Shown here: one piece after another, positions 18,895 to 29,036 of the stretch
How positions within the stretch are numbered: the first letter of the stretch is position 1
Layout of the letters: each line of letters opens with the position of its first letter
Source: Clostridium sp. Marseille-P3244
GTDB lineage: Bacteria; Bacillota; Clostridia; Lachnospirales; Lachnospiraceae
Assembly: GCF_900120155.1 (NCBI RefSeq)
Contig: NZ_LT635549.1
Coordinates: 2,543,600 to 2,607,599, forward strand
Reading direction: 5' to 3'
Length of the DNA: 64,000 nucleotides
Notes under the pieces: model-generated
The model's database searches: none
Seen by the model: only the letters and a program-made list of their open reading frames with translations
Told to the model about the DNA's origin: nothing
Position numbers and translations under genes: made by a program

Positions 18895-20973
18895 TTATTG
18901 TTTTTTCTGGTCCAGGACTGTCACATAACCGCATTTCTCATCCGCGCAGACCAGTTTATTGCCTTTCTCCAGCATGTATCCGCCGCATTCCGGACATTTT
19001 TCCTTCGATGGTTTCTGCCAGGACATGAACTCGCATTCCGGATTATTTTCGCACCCGTAATACTTTCTGCCTTTCTTTGTTTTGCGGATCACTACTTCTT
19101 TCCCGCACATCGGACAGGGTACTCCGATCTTTTCCAGGTAAGGCTTTGTATTCCGGCATTCCGGGAATCCCGGACAGGCAAGAAATTTCCCGTGCGGGCC
19201 ATACTTAATGACCATGTTGCGGCCGCATTCTTCACAGATAACGTCTGTTACTTCATCTTCAATCTTTACACTCTCCAGTTCTTTTTCCGCTTTCCGGACC
19301 GCTTCATCCAGATCCGGGTAAAAGTTCCGGATCACTTCTTTCCACTCAACCTTTCCCTCTGCCACCATATCCAGCAGACCCTCCATATTGGCGGTAAAAT
19401 TCACATCCACAATACTGGGGAAGGACTGTTTCATCATATTGTTCACTACTTCACCCAATTCGGTGATGTAGAGATTCTTTGCCTCCTTGATCACATATCT
19501 GCGCCCCAGGATGATAGAAATGGTCGGCGCGTAAGTGCTTGGCCGTCCGATGCCCAGCTCCTCCAGTTCCTTGACCAGACTGGCCTCTGTGTAGTGGGCC
19601 GGAGGCTGAGTAAAATGCTGTTTCGGATCAAATTTTTCTCTGGACAGAACGGAATCCATCGTCAGATTCCCTACAAGAACATTACTCTCTTCTTTTTCCT
19701 CATCCGCTTCTGTATATACGGTATGGAATCCGTCAAACAGCACTTTGGAGGTGGACACCGTAAAACAATACATATCCGCTCCGATTTTCACGGAGATCAC
19801 CTCATAACGGGCAGGAGCCATGCGACTTGCCACAAATCGTTTCCAGATAAGCTGATACAGACGGAACTGATCCCTTGTCAGAGAATCCTTCAGCGAGGCC
19901 GGAGTCCTCGTGATGTCTGTAGGACGAATCGCCTCATGCGCGTCCTGGATCTTTTTGCTGTCATTTTGATTTCTGCTGCCCGCCACTGTATATTCTTTTC
20001 CATAAGCGGATGAGATGTAGTCTCTGGCCGCCGCATCTGCCTCGTCCGCGATCCTGGTGGAGTCTGTACGAAGATAAGTGATGACACCGACAGTCCCGTT
20101 GCCCTTGATATCAATCCCCTCATACAACTGCTGCGCGATCCGCATGGTCTTCTGAGTGCCAAAATTCAGTGCCTTTGCCGCTTCCTGCTGAAGGGTACTG
20201 GTGGTGAATGGAAGCGGCGCTTTCCGGATCCGTTCACCTGTCTTTATGTCTGTGATCTTAAATTCGGCATTTTCTATCTTTTTTAAGATTTCTTTTAATT
20301 CCTCCCCGGAACGGATGGTCAGTTTTTTCTTGTCCGTACCGTAGAATTTCGCGGTAAGAGGGCGCTTTTCTCCCTTTACTTTCAGGATCGCGTCCAGTGT
20401 CCAGTATTCCTCCGGAATAAACGCATTGATCTCGTCTTCCCTGTCTGCCACCAGACGAAGTGCTACCGACTGGACACGCCCCGCGCTCAGGCCTCTCTTT
20501 ACTTTCGCCCAAAGGAGCGGACTGATGCGGTATCCCACCATACGGTCCAGCACACGTCTGGCCTGCTGGGCATTGACCAGGTTCATATCGATATCTCTGG
20601 GAGATTTCAGCGACGCTTTTACTGCGTTTTTCGTAATCTCATTGAACGTAATGCGCCTCATCTTTTTTTCATCCAGCTTCAGAGCAGCCGCCAGATGCCA
20701 TGAAATGGCCTCCCCTTCCCGATCAGGGTCAGTGGCAAGGTACACTTTGTCCGACTTTTTTACTTCCTTCCTTAAAGCCGCGAGTATATCGCCTTTCCCA
20801 CGTATCGTGATATATTTGGGTTCATAATCATGTTCGATATCGATGCCGAGTGAACTCTTCGGCAGATCGCGGACATGTCCCTGAGACGCCGCGACCGTGT
20901 AGCTGCTCCCCAGAAATTTTTTGATCGTCTTTACTTTGGCAGGCGATTCTACGATAACAAGATAATGTGCCAT
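18895..20973 (-). CDS. topA: DNA topoisomerase I
   Basis: A 692-residue type IA topoisomerase that relaxes negative supercoils. The TOPRIM domain is N-terminal (VIVESPAKVKTIKKF, TDPDREGEAISWHL). The active-site tyrosine lies in VITYLRTDST. Three C-terminal four-cysteine zinc ribbons occur at about 570-690 (CEECGRN...CPGFPEC, CPMCGKE...C, CPECGG...C). Length is usual for Clostridia. It lies 27 bases after dprA, in the common order comM-dprA-topA, and precedes codY. Confidence 0.97.
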   Translation of the reverse strand: MAHYLVIVESPAKVKTIKKFLGSSYTVAASQGHVRDLPKSSLGIDIEHDYEPKYITIRGKGDILAALRKEVKKSDKVYLATDPDREGEAISWHLAAALKLDEKKMRRITFNEITKNAVKASLKSPRDIDMNLVNAQQARRVLDRMVGYRISPLLWAKVKRGLSAGRVQSVALRLVADREDEINAFIPEEYWTLDAILKVKGEKRPLTAKFYGTDKKKLTIRSGEELKEILKKIENAEFKITDIKTGERIRKAPLPFTTSTLQQEAAKALNFGTQKTMRIAQQLYEGIDIKGNGTVGVITYLRTDSTRIADEADAAARDYISSAYGKEYTVAGSRNQNDSKKIQDAHEAIRPTDITRTPASLKDSLTRDQFRLYQLIWKRFVASRMAPARYEVISVKIGADMYCFTVSTSKVLFDGFHTVYTEADEEKEESNVLVGNLTMDSVLSREKFDPKQHFTQPPAHYTEASLVKELEELGIGRPSTYAPTISIILGRRYVIKEAKNLYITELGEVVNNMMKQSFPSIVDVNFTANMEGLLDMVAEGKVEWKEVIRNFYPDLDEAVRKAEKELESVKIEDEVTDVICEECGRNMVIKYGPHGKFLACPGFPECRNTKPYLEKIGVPCPMCGKEVVIRKTKKGRKYYGCENNPECEFMSWQKPSKEKCPECGGYMLEKGNKLVCADEKCGYVTVLDQKKQ

Positions 20974-21000
20974 AAACTAAATTCCTCCATCCCGGCGGCC

Positions 21001-22113
21001 TTATGCCCGGACATAATGATTCTTTGAAATTTCTCTTACATATCCCTGTAATTCAAGGGATACCAAATGCTCCATGAGCTCTTTCGCGCTCAGTTCAGTA
21101 TCCGATATAAGCTGATCTATACTCTTCGGATAAAAGCCAAGGCAACTATACACCAATTTTTCTGGACTTTCAAGCATTTTTTCATTTTTATCAGTCTTTT
21201 TGCCCTCTGCAGATCCCCTCTTTTTCTCTTCGACTGTCTCATTTTCGGCCGCCAGATTCCACTCTTTTACCAGTTCCTCTGGTGACAGAAGCACCCCGGC
21301 GCCCTGCCGGATCAGCCGGTTACACCCATCGCTCATAAGGCTGTTCACCGGCCCCGGGAGCGCATAGACGTCTCTTCCCTGCTCCAGGGCCATATCTACC
21401 GTGATCAGAGATCCGCTTTTTCTTCCTGCTTCCATTACCAGGACGGTATCTGACATTCCGCTGATAATCCGGTTACGGGCAGGAAAGTTCTGGGGGAAGG
21501 GCGGTGTACCCGGAGGCTGTTCTGATACGATCCCCCCTCCGTGATCCAGAATATCTCTGTAAAGTCCGATATATTCCTTCGGATAGCACACATCCACTCC
21601 TGAACCAAGCACCGCATAAGTCCTTCCACCGCCCAGAAGCGCGCCCCGGTGTCCCATTCCGTCAACCCCTCTGGCCATCCCGCTGATGATCTCCACACCG
21701 TGCTCAGCCAGTACTCTGGCAAAATCCACCGCATATTTTTCTCCGTATGGAGTACAGCGTCTGGCCCCTACAATGGCCACTTTTTTTCCTTCTTCATCAG
21801 GCAGTTTTCCCTTTACATAGAGCGCATACGGAAAATCAGGTATCTCACGGAGTCTTTGGGGATACCCGGGAGAAAACCATGGGAGGAATCGAATTCCTTT
21901 CTCACGCAGCTTTTCATATTCAGCCTCCGGATTTTTTATTTTCTTTGCCTGCATAATTCTATTTTGTTCCTGCTCATTCAAGAACCTCAATTTTTGTAAT
22001 CGCGTATCTTCTATATAATAAACCGCTTCTGCTGTCTTCAATTTATCCCGCAGAAGGCATTTCTTTTTCATCGGTATCCCTTTGATCCGTGCCAGCCAGT
22101 ATTCATATTTCAT
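21001..22113 (-). CDS. dprA: DNA-processing protein DprA
   Basis: A 370-residue DprA/Smf, which loads RecA on incoming single-stranded DNA during transformation. The Rossmann-like core is seen in VAIVGARRCTPYGEKYA, ISGMARGVDGMGHRGAL, VLGSGVDVCYPKE and FPARNRIISGMSD. A C-terminal DprA-type winged helix is visible (SIDQLISDTELSAKELMEHL). It follows comM by 3 bases and precedes topA. Presence of both comM and dprA fits competence potential, though both are widespread in non-competent Clostridia. Confidence 0.96.
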   Translation of the reverse strand: MKYEYWLARIKGIPMKKKCLLRDKLKTAEAVYYIEDTRLQKLRFLNEQEQNRIMQAKKIKNPEAEYEKLREKGIRFLPWFSPGYPQRLREIPDFPYALYVKGKLPDEEGKKVAIVGARRCTPYGEKYAVDFARVLAEHGVEIISGMARGVDGMGHRGALLGGGRTYAVLGSGVDVCYPKEYIGLYRDILDHGGGIVSEQPPGTPPFPQNFPARNRIISGMSDTVLVMEAGRKSGSLITVDMALEQGRDVYALPGPVNSLMSDGCNRLIRQGAGVLLSPEELVKEWNLAAENETVEEKKRGSAEGKKTDKNEKMLESPEKLVYSCLGFYPKSIDQLISDTELSAKELMEHLVSLELQGYVREISKNHYVRA

Positions 22114-22116
22114 TCT

Positions 22117-23646
22117 TTATCTCCCCCAGTATCTCCTGTCTATCATCCGGTACCCGATCGCTTCCTTCAGATGCCTCTCCTTAATTTGTTCCGAGCGATC
22201 CAGATCAGCGATAGTCCTTGCGGTCCTGATGACCCTGTGGTAGGTACGGGCCGTCATCCCCATGGCAGTAAATGCCCGTTCCATCAGGGCCTGTTCGCTG
22301 CTGCCCAGCGCACAGTATTTCTTAAGATCTTTTCCTTCCAGCATGGAATTATTTCTGATCTCTGTTCCCTGATAACGCTCCTCCTGGAGTTTTCTCACCT
22401 GACACACCCGTTTCCTGATCTCTTCTGAGCCTTCTTTGTTTTCCTCTTCTGCCAGGTCTTTATAGTTTACTCTTGCCGCCTCTACACACAGATCAATCCG
22501 GTCCAGAAACGGTCTGCTTATCCTGTTTAAATATGCCTGGATCTGGGACGGTGTACAGGTACATTTCTCCAGATCCGGATAGCATCCGCAGGGACAGGGA
22601 TTCATTGCCGCCACAAGGATAAAATCTGCCGGAAAACTGTAGGTGCCGTACGTTCTTGATATCTGGATCTTTCGATCTTCCAGCGGCTGGCGCAGTACTT
22701 CCAGGACCGGTTTTTTGAACTCCGGCAGTTCATCCAGAAAAAGGACTCCTCGATGGGCAAGGCTGATCTCTCCTGGTCGGGGAATGATCCCGCCTCCGGT
22801 CAGAGCCGCCCGGGTAACCGCATGATGCACTTCCCGGAAGGGCCTTCTGCGGATCAAAGGAGCCTGTTCGTCCAGCATGCCCAGGACACTGTAAACTCTT
22901 GTGATCTCCATACTCTCTTCCAGGCTTAAGGGAGGAAGTATCCCTGCAATACACTTTGCCGTCATAGACTTTCCGCTTCCAGGCGGACCGATCATAAGCA
23001 GATTATGGCCGCCCGCGACCGCGATCTCCGCGGCTCTTCTTACATTTTCCTGCCCACGTATCTCTTTAAAATCGGGACCTGTTTCCTCTGAAATCTCCTG
23101 ACTGCGCTTTGCCGGAATAATCCCCGCCTTCCTTTCGCCTCTTAAAACTGCCGCTGTCTCCTCAAGACTCTTTACTCCTATCACCCGCATGCCTTCTACA
23201 AGAGCCCCCTCCGCCGCGTTTTCCCATGGAACAACACAGCAGGATATCCCTGCCTCTTTTGCTTTCAGCGCTACAGGCAGGATTCCCGGTACTTTTCTGA
23301 CTTTTCCGTCAAGGCCCAGTTCCCCTATGATCAGGCAGTTTTTCACTGCCTCCGCACTGATCTGCCCGAGAGACATCAGGATTGCCGCGGCGATAGGCAG
23401 GTCAAAAGATGCTCCTCTCTTTCTCAGAGTAGCCGGTGATAAATTGATCACCGTACGTTTCGCCGGATATTCGAACCCCGAATTTCTGATCGCGGTCCTT
23501 ACCCGCTCTCCTGCCTCTTTTACCTCAGAGGACAGATAGCCTACCATGTGAAATACCGGCAGTCCATTTGAGACATCCGCCTCCACATGGACAAATTCCA
23601 CTCCAAGTCCTTCGATGGATGCGGATAAAATTGTGCTGAAACTCAT
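22117..23646 (-). CDS. comM: YifB/ComM-family Mg-chelatase-like AAA+ ATPase
   Basis: A 509-residue AAA+ protein of the YifB/ComM family, a hexameric helicase-like motor that promotes branch migration in transformation. It has the N-terminal Lon-type fold (SFSTILSASIEGL, FEYPAKRTVINLSPA), Walker A IGPPGSGKSM, Walker B VLFLDELPEF, and a C-terminal lid with YHRVIRTARTIADL. The start at 23646 has AAGGAG upstream; the open frame before it is non-protein-like. It is the first gene of comM-dprA-topA. Confidence 0.94.
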   Translation of the reverse strand: MSFSTILSASIEGLGVEFVHVEADVSNGLPVFHMVGYLSSEVKEAGERVRTAIRNSGFEYPAKRTVINLSPATLRKRGASFDLPIAAAILMSLGQISAEAVKNCLIIGELGLDGKVRKVPGILPVALKAKEAGISCCVVPWENAAEGALVEGMRVIGVKSLEETAAVLRGERKAGIIPAKRSQEISEETGPDFKEIRGQENVRRAAEIAVAGGHNLLMIGPPGSGKSMTAKCIAGILPPLSLEESMEITRVYSVLGMLDEQAPLIRRRPFREVHHAVTRAALTGGGIIPRPGEISLAHRGVLFLDELPEFKKPVLEVLRQPLEDRKIQISRTYGTYSFPADFILVAAMNPCPCGCYPDLEKCTCTPSQIQAYLNRISRPFLDRIDLCVEAARVNYKDLAEEENKEGSEEIRKRVCQVRKLQEERYQGTEIRNNSMLEGKDLKKYCALGSSEQALMERAFTAMGMTARTYHRVIRTARTIADLDRSEQIKERHLKEAIGYRMIDRRYWGR

Positions 23647-23900
23647 CTGCGCTCCTTTCTCTTGAGTTCCCTGTAAATAATCACCCGTACAAACACCACT
23701 GATCTGTTGATAAAAGTGAAATCCGGCCGATACAGCCAGACACCCTGCCGTCATAACAAACGACCGCAGGCGGTAAGATCTCCGGGAAAAGACTTTCCCA
23801 AGAATGTACGTCCATCATAGCCTACGCGGCTGCGGATGTCAAGACCGAGATACCGGATGTCCTTCTTTCTTGTGGAAAAGCACAATCCCCGGAATCGTTT

Positions 23901-23908
23901 CATACACT
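23901..23908 (+). promoter_or_regulatory. Candidate sigma-E/K type -10 element before sigK
   Basis: CATACACT matches the mother-cell -10 consensus CATACAnT exactly and lies 27 bases before the sigK start codon. The -35 is not clear, so this is a suggestion only. Confidence 0.4.
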
Positions 23909-23935
23909 ATATCAAATGTGCTAAGAGGTGCCGTC

Positions 23936-24568
23936 TTGAAATCATTTCCCAACCCCCTCACTCCTTCGGAAGAGAAGTATTACATCCAGAGATATACAGA
24001 GGGAGACCTCGAAGCAAAGCACATACTGATCGAACGAAACTTAAGACTTGTAGCCCATGTGATCAAAAAATATCAAAATCTGGAGGAAGATCCCGATGAT
24101 CTGATCTCGATAGGAACCATCGGACTGATCAAAGCAGTCGTCACTTTTAATCCGGACAAAGGAAACCGTCTTGCCGCATATGCTTCCCGATGCGTGGAAA
24201 ATGAAATATTGATGCACCTGCGTTCCAGGAAAAAGGCCTCAAAAGAAATCTCTCTGTATGAACCGATCGGTACGGACAGGGAGGGTAATGAGATCAGGCT
24301 CTATGACATCATCGAAACGGATGAGGCAGATGTCCCCGATAAAATCTACCTGAAAGAAAATATACAGAAGCTGTATGAAAAAGTTGAAAACGAGCTTTCT
24401 AAAAGAGAAAAGCTCGTTTTAAAAATGCGATATGGGCTTTATAACGGAGAGGAATACACCCAGCGGGAAATTGCCAGACAGCTTGGTATTTCCCGCTCTT
24501 ACGTCTCCAGGATCGAAAAAAGCGCGATTGAAAAACTGAGAGACTTTTTTGATCCGGATGAAAATTAG
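23936..24568 (+). CDS. sigK: Sporulation sigma factor SigK
   Basis: 210 residues, an RNA polymerase sigma factor for late mother-cell genes. Region 2 is RNLRLVAHVIKKYQNLEEDPDDLISIGTIGL (split here into its parts) and continues with AYASRCVENEILMHLRSRKK. Region 4 helix-turn-helix is YTQREIARQLGISRSYVSRIE. The best start is TTG 23936 (AGAGGTG before it), giving KSFPNPLTPSEEKYY, the usual mature N-terminus. No ATG suits, and no processed pro-sequence is evident, as in other Clostridia. The gene is intact, without a skin-type insertion. Its presence indicates a spore-former. Confidence 0.93.
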   Translation: MKSFPNPLTPSEEKYYIQRYTEGDLEAKHILIERNLRLVAHVIKKYQNLEEDPDDLISIGTIGLIKAVVTFNPDKGNRLAAYASRCVENEILMHLRSRKKASKEISLYEPIGTDREGNEIRLYDIIETDEADVPDKIYLKENIQKLYEKVENELSKREKLVLKMRYGLYNGEEYTQREIARQLGISRSYVSRIEKSAIEKLRDFFDPDEN

Positions 24569-24606
24569 CTGATTTTCCGACTTCCCGGTCAAAAAAGCAT
24601 CCCGAG

Positions 24607-24701
24607 AAAAAGGGACCATGTCCCGTCGCCAGCATACTGACAGGCAGCACTCATCCGCTCATCAGTATGCTCTGTTTTCAGACAGAACACAGTCCCTTTT
24701 T
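24607..24701. terminator. Nested bidirectional terminator between sigK and pckA
   Basis: An outer stem, AAAAAGGGAC (24607-24616) with GTCCCTTTTT (24692-24701), encloses an inner perfect stem, AGCATACTGA (24631-24640) with TCAGTATGCT (24662-24671). It is flanked by A and T runs and separates two convergent genes. Confidence 0.75.
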
Positions 24702-24731
24702 ATTTTTCACAGATTTCCAAACAGAACCGGA

Positions 24732-26336
24732 TCACTCCTGCGGGCCTGCTGCCACCAGGGCTTTTCCAAGCTCATTGCTCTCATATTTCTTGAAGTTCTT
24801 CACGAATCTTGCGGCAAGATCTTTCGCCTTTGTCTCCCACTCGGAAGCTTCAGCGTATGTGTCACGCGGATCAAGGATCGCGGGATCAACGCCCGGCAGT
24901 TCTGTCGGAACCTCAAAGTTGAAGAACGGGATCTTCTTTGTCGGCGCGTCCAGGATCGCTCCGCTTAAGATCGCGTCAATAATGCCACGTGTGTCTTTGA
25001 TGGAGATACGTTTGCCTGTACCGTTCCATCCTGTATTTACGAGGTAAGCCTTTGCTCCGCTCTCCTTCATTCTCTTAACAAGCTCTTCCGCGTATTTCGT
25101 CGGGTGCAGCTCCAGGAACGCCTGTCCAAAGCATGCAGAGAAGGTCGGTGTCGGCTCTGTGATACCACGCTCTGTTCCTGCCAGTTTTGCCGTAAATCCG
25201 GACAGGAAGTAGTACTCTGTCTGCTCCGGAGTCAGTACAGATACCGGAGGAAGTACGCCGAAAGCGTCAGCGGACAGGAAGATCACATTCTTTGCCGCCG
25301 GAGCTGCGGATACCGGGCGCACGATCTTCTCAATGTGGTCGATCGGATAAGATACACGTGTATTCTCTGTCACACTCTTGTCTGTAAAATCAATTTTTCC
25401 ATCCGCGTCAAGTGTAACATTCTCAAGAAGAGCGTTTCTCTTGATAGCATTATAAATATCCGGCTCAGAATCTTTGTCCAGATCGATGACTTTCGCGTAG
25501 CATCCACCCTCAAAGTTAAAGATCCCGTTGTCATCCCAGCCGTGCTCGTCATCTCCGATGAGAAGTCTCTTCGGATCTGTGGACAGTGTCGTCTTTCCTG
25601 TTCCGGAAAGGCCGAAGAAGATGGCTGTATTCTCGCCGTTCATATCTGTGTTTGCTGAGCAGTGCATGGAAGCGATGCCCTTCAGCGGCAGATAATAGTT
25701 CATCATGGAGAACATACCTTTCTTCATCTCTCCGCCGTACCATGTATTCGCGATCACCTGCTCACGTGTTGTGATATTGAACATAACCGCTGTCTCAGAT
25801 CTTAATCCCAGCTCTTTGTAGTTCTCTACTTTTGCCTTTGACGCATTGTATACGACAAAGTCCGGTGTAAAGTTCTCAAGTTCCTCCTCTGTCGGACGGA
25901 TGAACATGTTCTTTACAAAATGAGCCTGCCAGGCTACTTCCATAATAAAACGGATGGACATACGTGTGTCTTTATTCGCTCCGCAGAACGCATCGATCAC
26001 GAAAAGTCTCTTGTTGGAGAGTTCCTTAATAGCAAGATCTTTTACCGCGCTCCACGCCTCCTGGCTTGCCGGATGGTTGTCGTTTTTGTACTCGTCGGAA
26101 GTCCACCATACTGTGTCTTTCGAATTCTCATCCATTACAATGTATTTGTCTTTCGGGGAACGTCCTGTATAAATACCTGTCATAACGTTAACTGCACCGA
26201 GCTCACTTACCTGGCCCTTATCATAGCCTTCCAGGTTCGGGTTTGTCTCTTCTTCAAACAGCATCTCGTAAGAAGGATTGTAAACAATTTCTGTAGTTCC
26301 GGTAATACCATACTGAGTTAAATCAATCTTTGACAT
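24732..26336 (-). CDS. pckA: Phosphoenolpyruvate carboxykinase (ATP)
   Basis: A 534-residue ATP-type PEPCK interconverting oxaloacetate and PEP. It has the kinase 1a loop [13 protein letters not shown], the metal site [11 protein letters not shown], substrate arginine in TGRSPKDKY and the adenine loop near [11 protein letters not shown]. In gut anaerobes it often runs toward oxaloacetate to make succinate. The start at 26336 ([13 protein letters not shown]) has AGAGAGGT upstream; the frame's upstream residues are not conserved-looking. Its own promoter lies at 26415-26443. Confidence 0.97.
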   Translation of the reverse strand: MSKIDLTQYGITGTTEIVYNPSYEMLFEEETNPNLEGYDKGQVSELGAVNVMTGIYTGRSPKDKYIVMDENSKDTVWWTSDEYKNDNHPASQEAWSAVKDLAIKELSNKRLFVIDAFCGANKDTRMSIRFIMEVAWQAHFVKNMFIRPTEEELENFTPDFVVYNASKAKVENYKELGLRSETAVMFNITTREQVIANTWYGGEMKKGMFSMMNYYLPLKGIASMHCSANTDMNGENTAIFFGLSGTGKTTLSTDPKRLLIGDDEHGWDDNGIFNFEGGCYAKVIDLDKDSEPDIYNAIKRNALLENVTLDADGKIDFTDKSVTENTRVSYPIDHIEKIVRPVSAAPAAKNVIFLSADAFGVLPPVSVLTPEQTEYYFLSGFTAKLAGTERGITEPTPTFSACFGQAFLELHPTKYAEELVKRMKESGAKAYLVNTGWNGTGKRISIKDTRGIIDAILSGAILDAPTKKIPFFNFEVPTELPGVDPAILDPRDTYAEASEWETKAKDLAARFVKNFKKYESNELGKALVAAGPQE

Positions 26337-26414
26337 ATTACTCTTTACCTCTCTCTTTCTATAGTATTTGCCGCCAGATATACTGAAATATCCTCTGACG
26401 TAGGTACAGTTCTC

Positions 26415-26443
26415 ATTATACAAAACTATTGGCAAAAAATCAA
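26415..26443 (-). promoter_or_regulatory. Promoter of pckA
   Basis: Minus strand: TTGATT (26443-26438), a 17-base spacer and perfect TATAAT (26420-26415), about 80 bases before the start codon. Confidence 0.7.
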
Positions 26444-26543
26444 CAATAATCTTTTCCAACTTTTTCTTTTATCTGAAGGTTTTTTTGCATTTAAATTCAT
26501 ACAATCCAGTCAATTTCCGCAATGTTTGTTGATTTTGGCATAA

Positions 26544-26577
26544 AAAATGCAAGATTTTATTTAAAATCTTGCATTTT
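26544..26577 (-). terminator. Terminator of the thrC-cdd unit
   Basis: A perfect 15-bp stem, AAAATGCAAGATTTT (26544-26558) with its complement (26563-26577), and a 4-base loop. It is followed on the minus strand by a T-run. Confidence 0.88.
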
Positions 26578-26670
26578 AATTCATTTTTATGGTATCTACG
26601 CTCTCCTGATCAGCTGTATCAGGTATTCCCGCTCTCTCTGATCGTTAAATATTCTACATTTTCAACTTGC

Positions 26671-27072
26671 CTAAAACATTTCCGGAAGAAGTTCTCCAAG
26701 AGTGTATTCTTTGTATTCTGACACCGATCTGGCGCAGATGACTCTGAAACTGTCCGCCTGACAGAACTCCGCCATTACCTGCCGGCACACCCCGCAAGGA
26801 TAACACCAGACCGGAGCATCTTCTCCGCCAACTATCGCAATGGCCAGAAATTCTCTCTCCCCTTCGGATACTGCCTTAAAAAAAGCTGTTCTCTCCGCGC
26901 AGTTCGTAGGGCCGTAGGCACGGTTCTCTATGTTGCATCCCGAATATATCTTCCCGTCCGTACAGAGCAGAGCCGCTCCTACCCGGAAATGAGAATAGGG
27001 ACTGTATGAATTTTCACGGGCCAGCAAAGCAGCCTGGATCAGCCCGGCAGCATTTATTTCAGTAATATTCAT
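26671..27072 (-). CDS. cdd: Cytidine deaminase
   Basis: A 133-residue homotetrameric-type cytidine deaminase that salvages cytidine and deoxycytidine to uridine forms. The zinc and catalytic motifs are NCAERTAFF (Cys and Glu) and CYPCGVCRQ. The substrate loop is SPYSHFRVGAALL. The start at 27072 overlaps the preceding membrane-protein gene by 14 bases, so translation is coupled. It lies in a unit with thrC and the small membrane protein. Confidence 0.95.
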   Translation of the reverse strand: MNITEINAAGLIQAALLARENSYSPYSHFRVGAALLCTDGKIYSGCNIENRAYGPTNCAERTAFFKAVSEGEREFLAIAIVGGEDAPVWCYPCGVCRQVMAEFCQADSFRVICARSVSEYKEYTLGELLPEMF

Positions 27073-27403
27073 TTTTGACCTTCGTTGTATAGATTCCAAA
27101 CCAGATCAGCACGCACAGAAACACTACCATTCCCACCATATCCACTACGGCCATCGGATATATATAGCAGTGGACAATGTCGATGCCTCCGTATATTACC
27201 GCTGTGATCCCGAATATCAAAAGGGCCGGGCCGGCTTTTCTGATATAGGCTTCCTTGTCTTTGCATTTTTTATATCTGTACTCTTTTCCCAGAAGAAGCG
27301 TCTCGCTTACCTCACCTGTCGCTTTCATCTTCACAAACGCATATACGGCATATATCCCGCAGATAAATACCATAATTCCAATAAATCCCCAGACACTGTC
27401 CAT
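27059..27403 (-). CDS. Small membrane protein (three or four segments)
   Basis: 114 residues with an N-terminal helix (WGFIGIMVFICGIYAVYAF), a basic cytoplasmic stretch (LLLGKEYRYKKCKDKEAYI) and two more hydrophobic helices (ALLIFGITAVIYGGIDI, DMVGMVVFLCVLIWFGIY). It resembles DUF3784-like small membrane proteins. Function unknown. It sits between thrC (15 bases upstream) and cdd (overlap 14 bases). Confidence 0.75.
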   Translation of the reverse strand: MDSVWGFIGIMVFICGIYAVYAFVKMKATGEVSETLLLGKEYRYKKCKDKEAYIRKAGPALLIFGITAVIYGGIDIVHCYIYPMAVVDMVGMVVFLCVLIWFGIYTTKVKNEYY

Positions 27404-27418
27404 TGTTTTTTCCGCTCC

Positions 27419-28909
27419 TTATATCCCAAGAATCTCTTTCACTGTTTGTTTCATATCTTCCGCGTCACATTCTCTTTTATGTCTGACCGGAGCCTTCCGG
27501 ATCTCCTCAATGGCTTTCGGGATCGTTGTTCCGGATATACGGCTCAGTTCATCAATGAGACTGAATTCATCCGCCTCGGCGTATTTCTTCTCATCAATCG
27601 CTGTCATTACACTGTGGATAAACTTGTACGGGCTTGCCGTGGACGCCACCAGACATTTCCGCCCGTCTTTGCTGTCCTTCCGATATCTGGAACAAACAGA
27701 GGCCGCGACGGAAGTATGCGTATCCATTACGTAACCTGTACGCTCATACGTCCTGCGTATGGTTTGGGCGCACTCTTCTTCCGTGGCATACCCACCCACA
27801 AAATCTGCCAGCTTCTCTTTCATGGCAGGTGTGATCTCATAGACGCCCTTGTCCTTCAGCAGTTCCATAAGCTCTGCGTCCTTCCCGGCATCCTGCTCTG
27901 CGATCGTGTAGATCAGACGCTCCAGGTTGCTGGAGATCAGGATGTCCATAGAGGGAGATGACGTCAGGATAAAGTCACGGTTCCTGTCGTAAACTCCTGT
28001 CTGAAAGAAATCAAAAAGTACCTTATTCTCATTGGAAGCACAGATCAGCTTCCCGATGGGTACACCCATTTTCTTCGCATAATATGCCGCCAGGATATTT
28101 CCGAAATTCCCGGTAGGTACTGTCACATTGATCTCCTCTTCGGATGTGATCTCCTCATTCTCAAGAAGTTTTGCGTATGCATATACATAGTAGACGATCT
28201 GCGGAACAAGACGTCCGATATTAATCGAATTCGCGGAGGAAAACTGATAGCCTGCCGCCGCCAGCTCTCCTGCAAGCTCCCGGTCTTCAAATATGGCCTT
28301 CACGCCATTCTGGGCATTGTCAAAGTTGCCATGGATAGCGACTACAGCTGTATTGTCCCCTTTCTGGGTCACCATCTGCAGTTCCTGGATCCGGCTCACA
28401 CCGCCCTTCGGATAGAACACGATAATCTTTGTCCCCGGCACATCCGCGAATCCTGCCAGCGCGGCTTTTCCTGTGTCGCCGGATGTGGCGGTCAGGATAA
28501 CGATCTCATTGGATACATGATTCTTCTTCGCAGCTGTGGTAAGGAGATGAGGCAGTATAGACAGGGCCATATCTTTAAAAGCAATGGTGGCACCGTGAAA
28601 CAGCTCCAGATGATAAGTATCTCCCACCTTGACAAGAGGCGCGATAACCTCTGTATCAAACTTTGAGTCATAGGCGCTGTTGATACAGTGCCGCAGTTCT
28701 TCCTCTGTAAAATCTGTAAAAAACTGTTTCATTACCGCATAAGCCGTCTCCTGGTAGGACATCCCTTTCAGTTCCTCCAAAGACACATCCAGTTTCGGAA
28801 TATACTCCGGCACATAAAGACCTCCGTCATCCGCAAGTCCTTTTAAAACAGCCTCTGATGCAGTCACTTTCTTTTCTGAATTCCTTGTACTGTTGTATAA
28901 TAGATTCAT
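27419..28909 (-). CDS. thrC: Threonine synthase
   Basis: A 496-residue PLP enzyme converting O-phosphohomoserine to threonine. It begins LLYNSTRN...VTASEAVLKGLADDGGLYVPE, the typical N-terminal domain. The PLP lysine lies in TIAFKDMALS. The phosphate loop TATSGDTGKAAL and NSINIGRLVPQIVYY are also family marks. The start at 28909 has AGAGG upstream. It heads a unit with the membrane protein and cdd. Confidence 0.97.
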   Translation of the reverse strand: MNLLYNSTRNSEKKVTASEAVLKGLADDGGLYVPEYIPKLDVSLEELKGMSYQETAYAVMKQFFTDFTEEELRHCINSAYDSKFDTEVIAPLVKVGDTYHLELFHGATIAFKDMALSILPHLLTTAAKKNHVSNEIVILTATSGDTGKAALAGFADVPGTKIIVFYPKGGVSRIQELQMVTQKGDNTAVVAIHGNFDNAQNGVKAIFEDRELAGELAAAGYQFSSANSINIGRLVPQIVYYVYAYAKLLENEEITSEEEINVTVPTGNFGNILAAYYAKKMGVPIGKLICASNENKVLFDFFQTGVYDRNRDFILTSSPSMDILISSNLERLIYTIAEQDAGKDAELMELLKDKGVYEITPAMKEKLADFVGGYATEEECAQTIRRTYERTGYVMDTHTSVAASVCSRYRKDSKDGRKCLVASTASPYKFIHSVMTAIDEKKYAEADEFSLIDELSRISGTTIPKAIEEIRKAPVRHKRECDAEDMKQTVKEILGI

Positions 28910-29036
28910 CGTTTTATCCTCTTTTTCTTCAGGGTTGGCGGACTCATTTCCCAAATCCTTACAGGTATGCCGCCGCTGTCCTGAATTATATCACAGTTAC
29001 CTGTTATCGTGCAATTCTGAACTTATGATCATAAAA

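Noticed and set aside
18727..20013. 428-codon open frame antisense to codY and topA
   Set aside because: Fully antisense to topA and codY, whose products are unmistakable; composition reflects the coding strand opposite.
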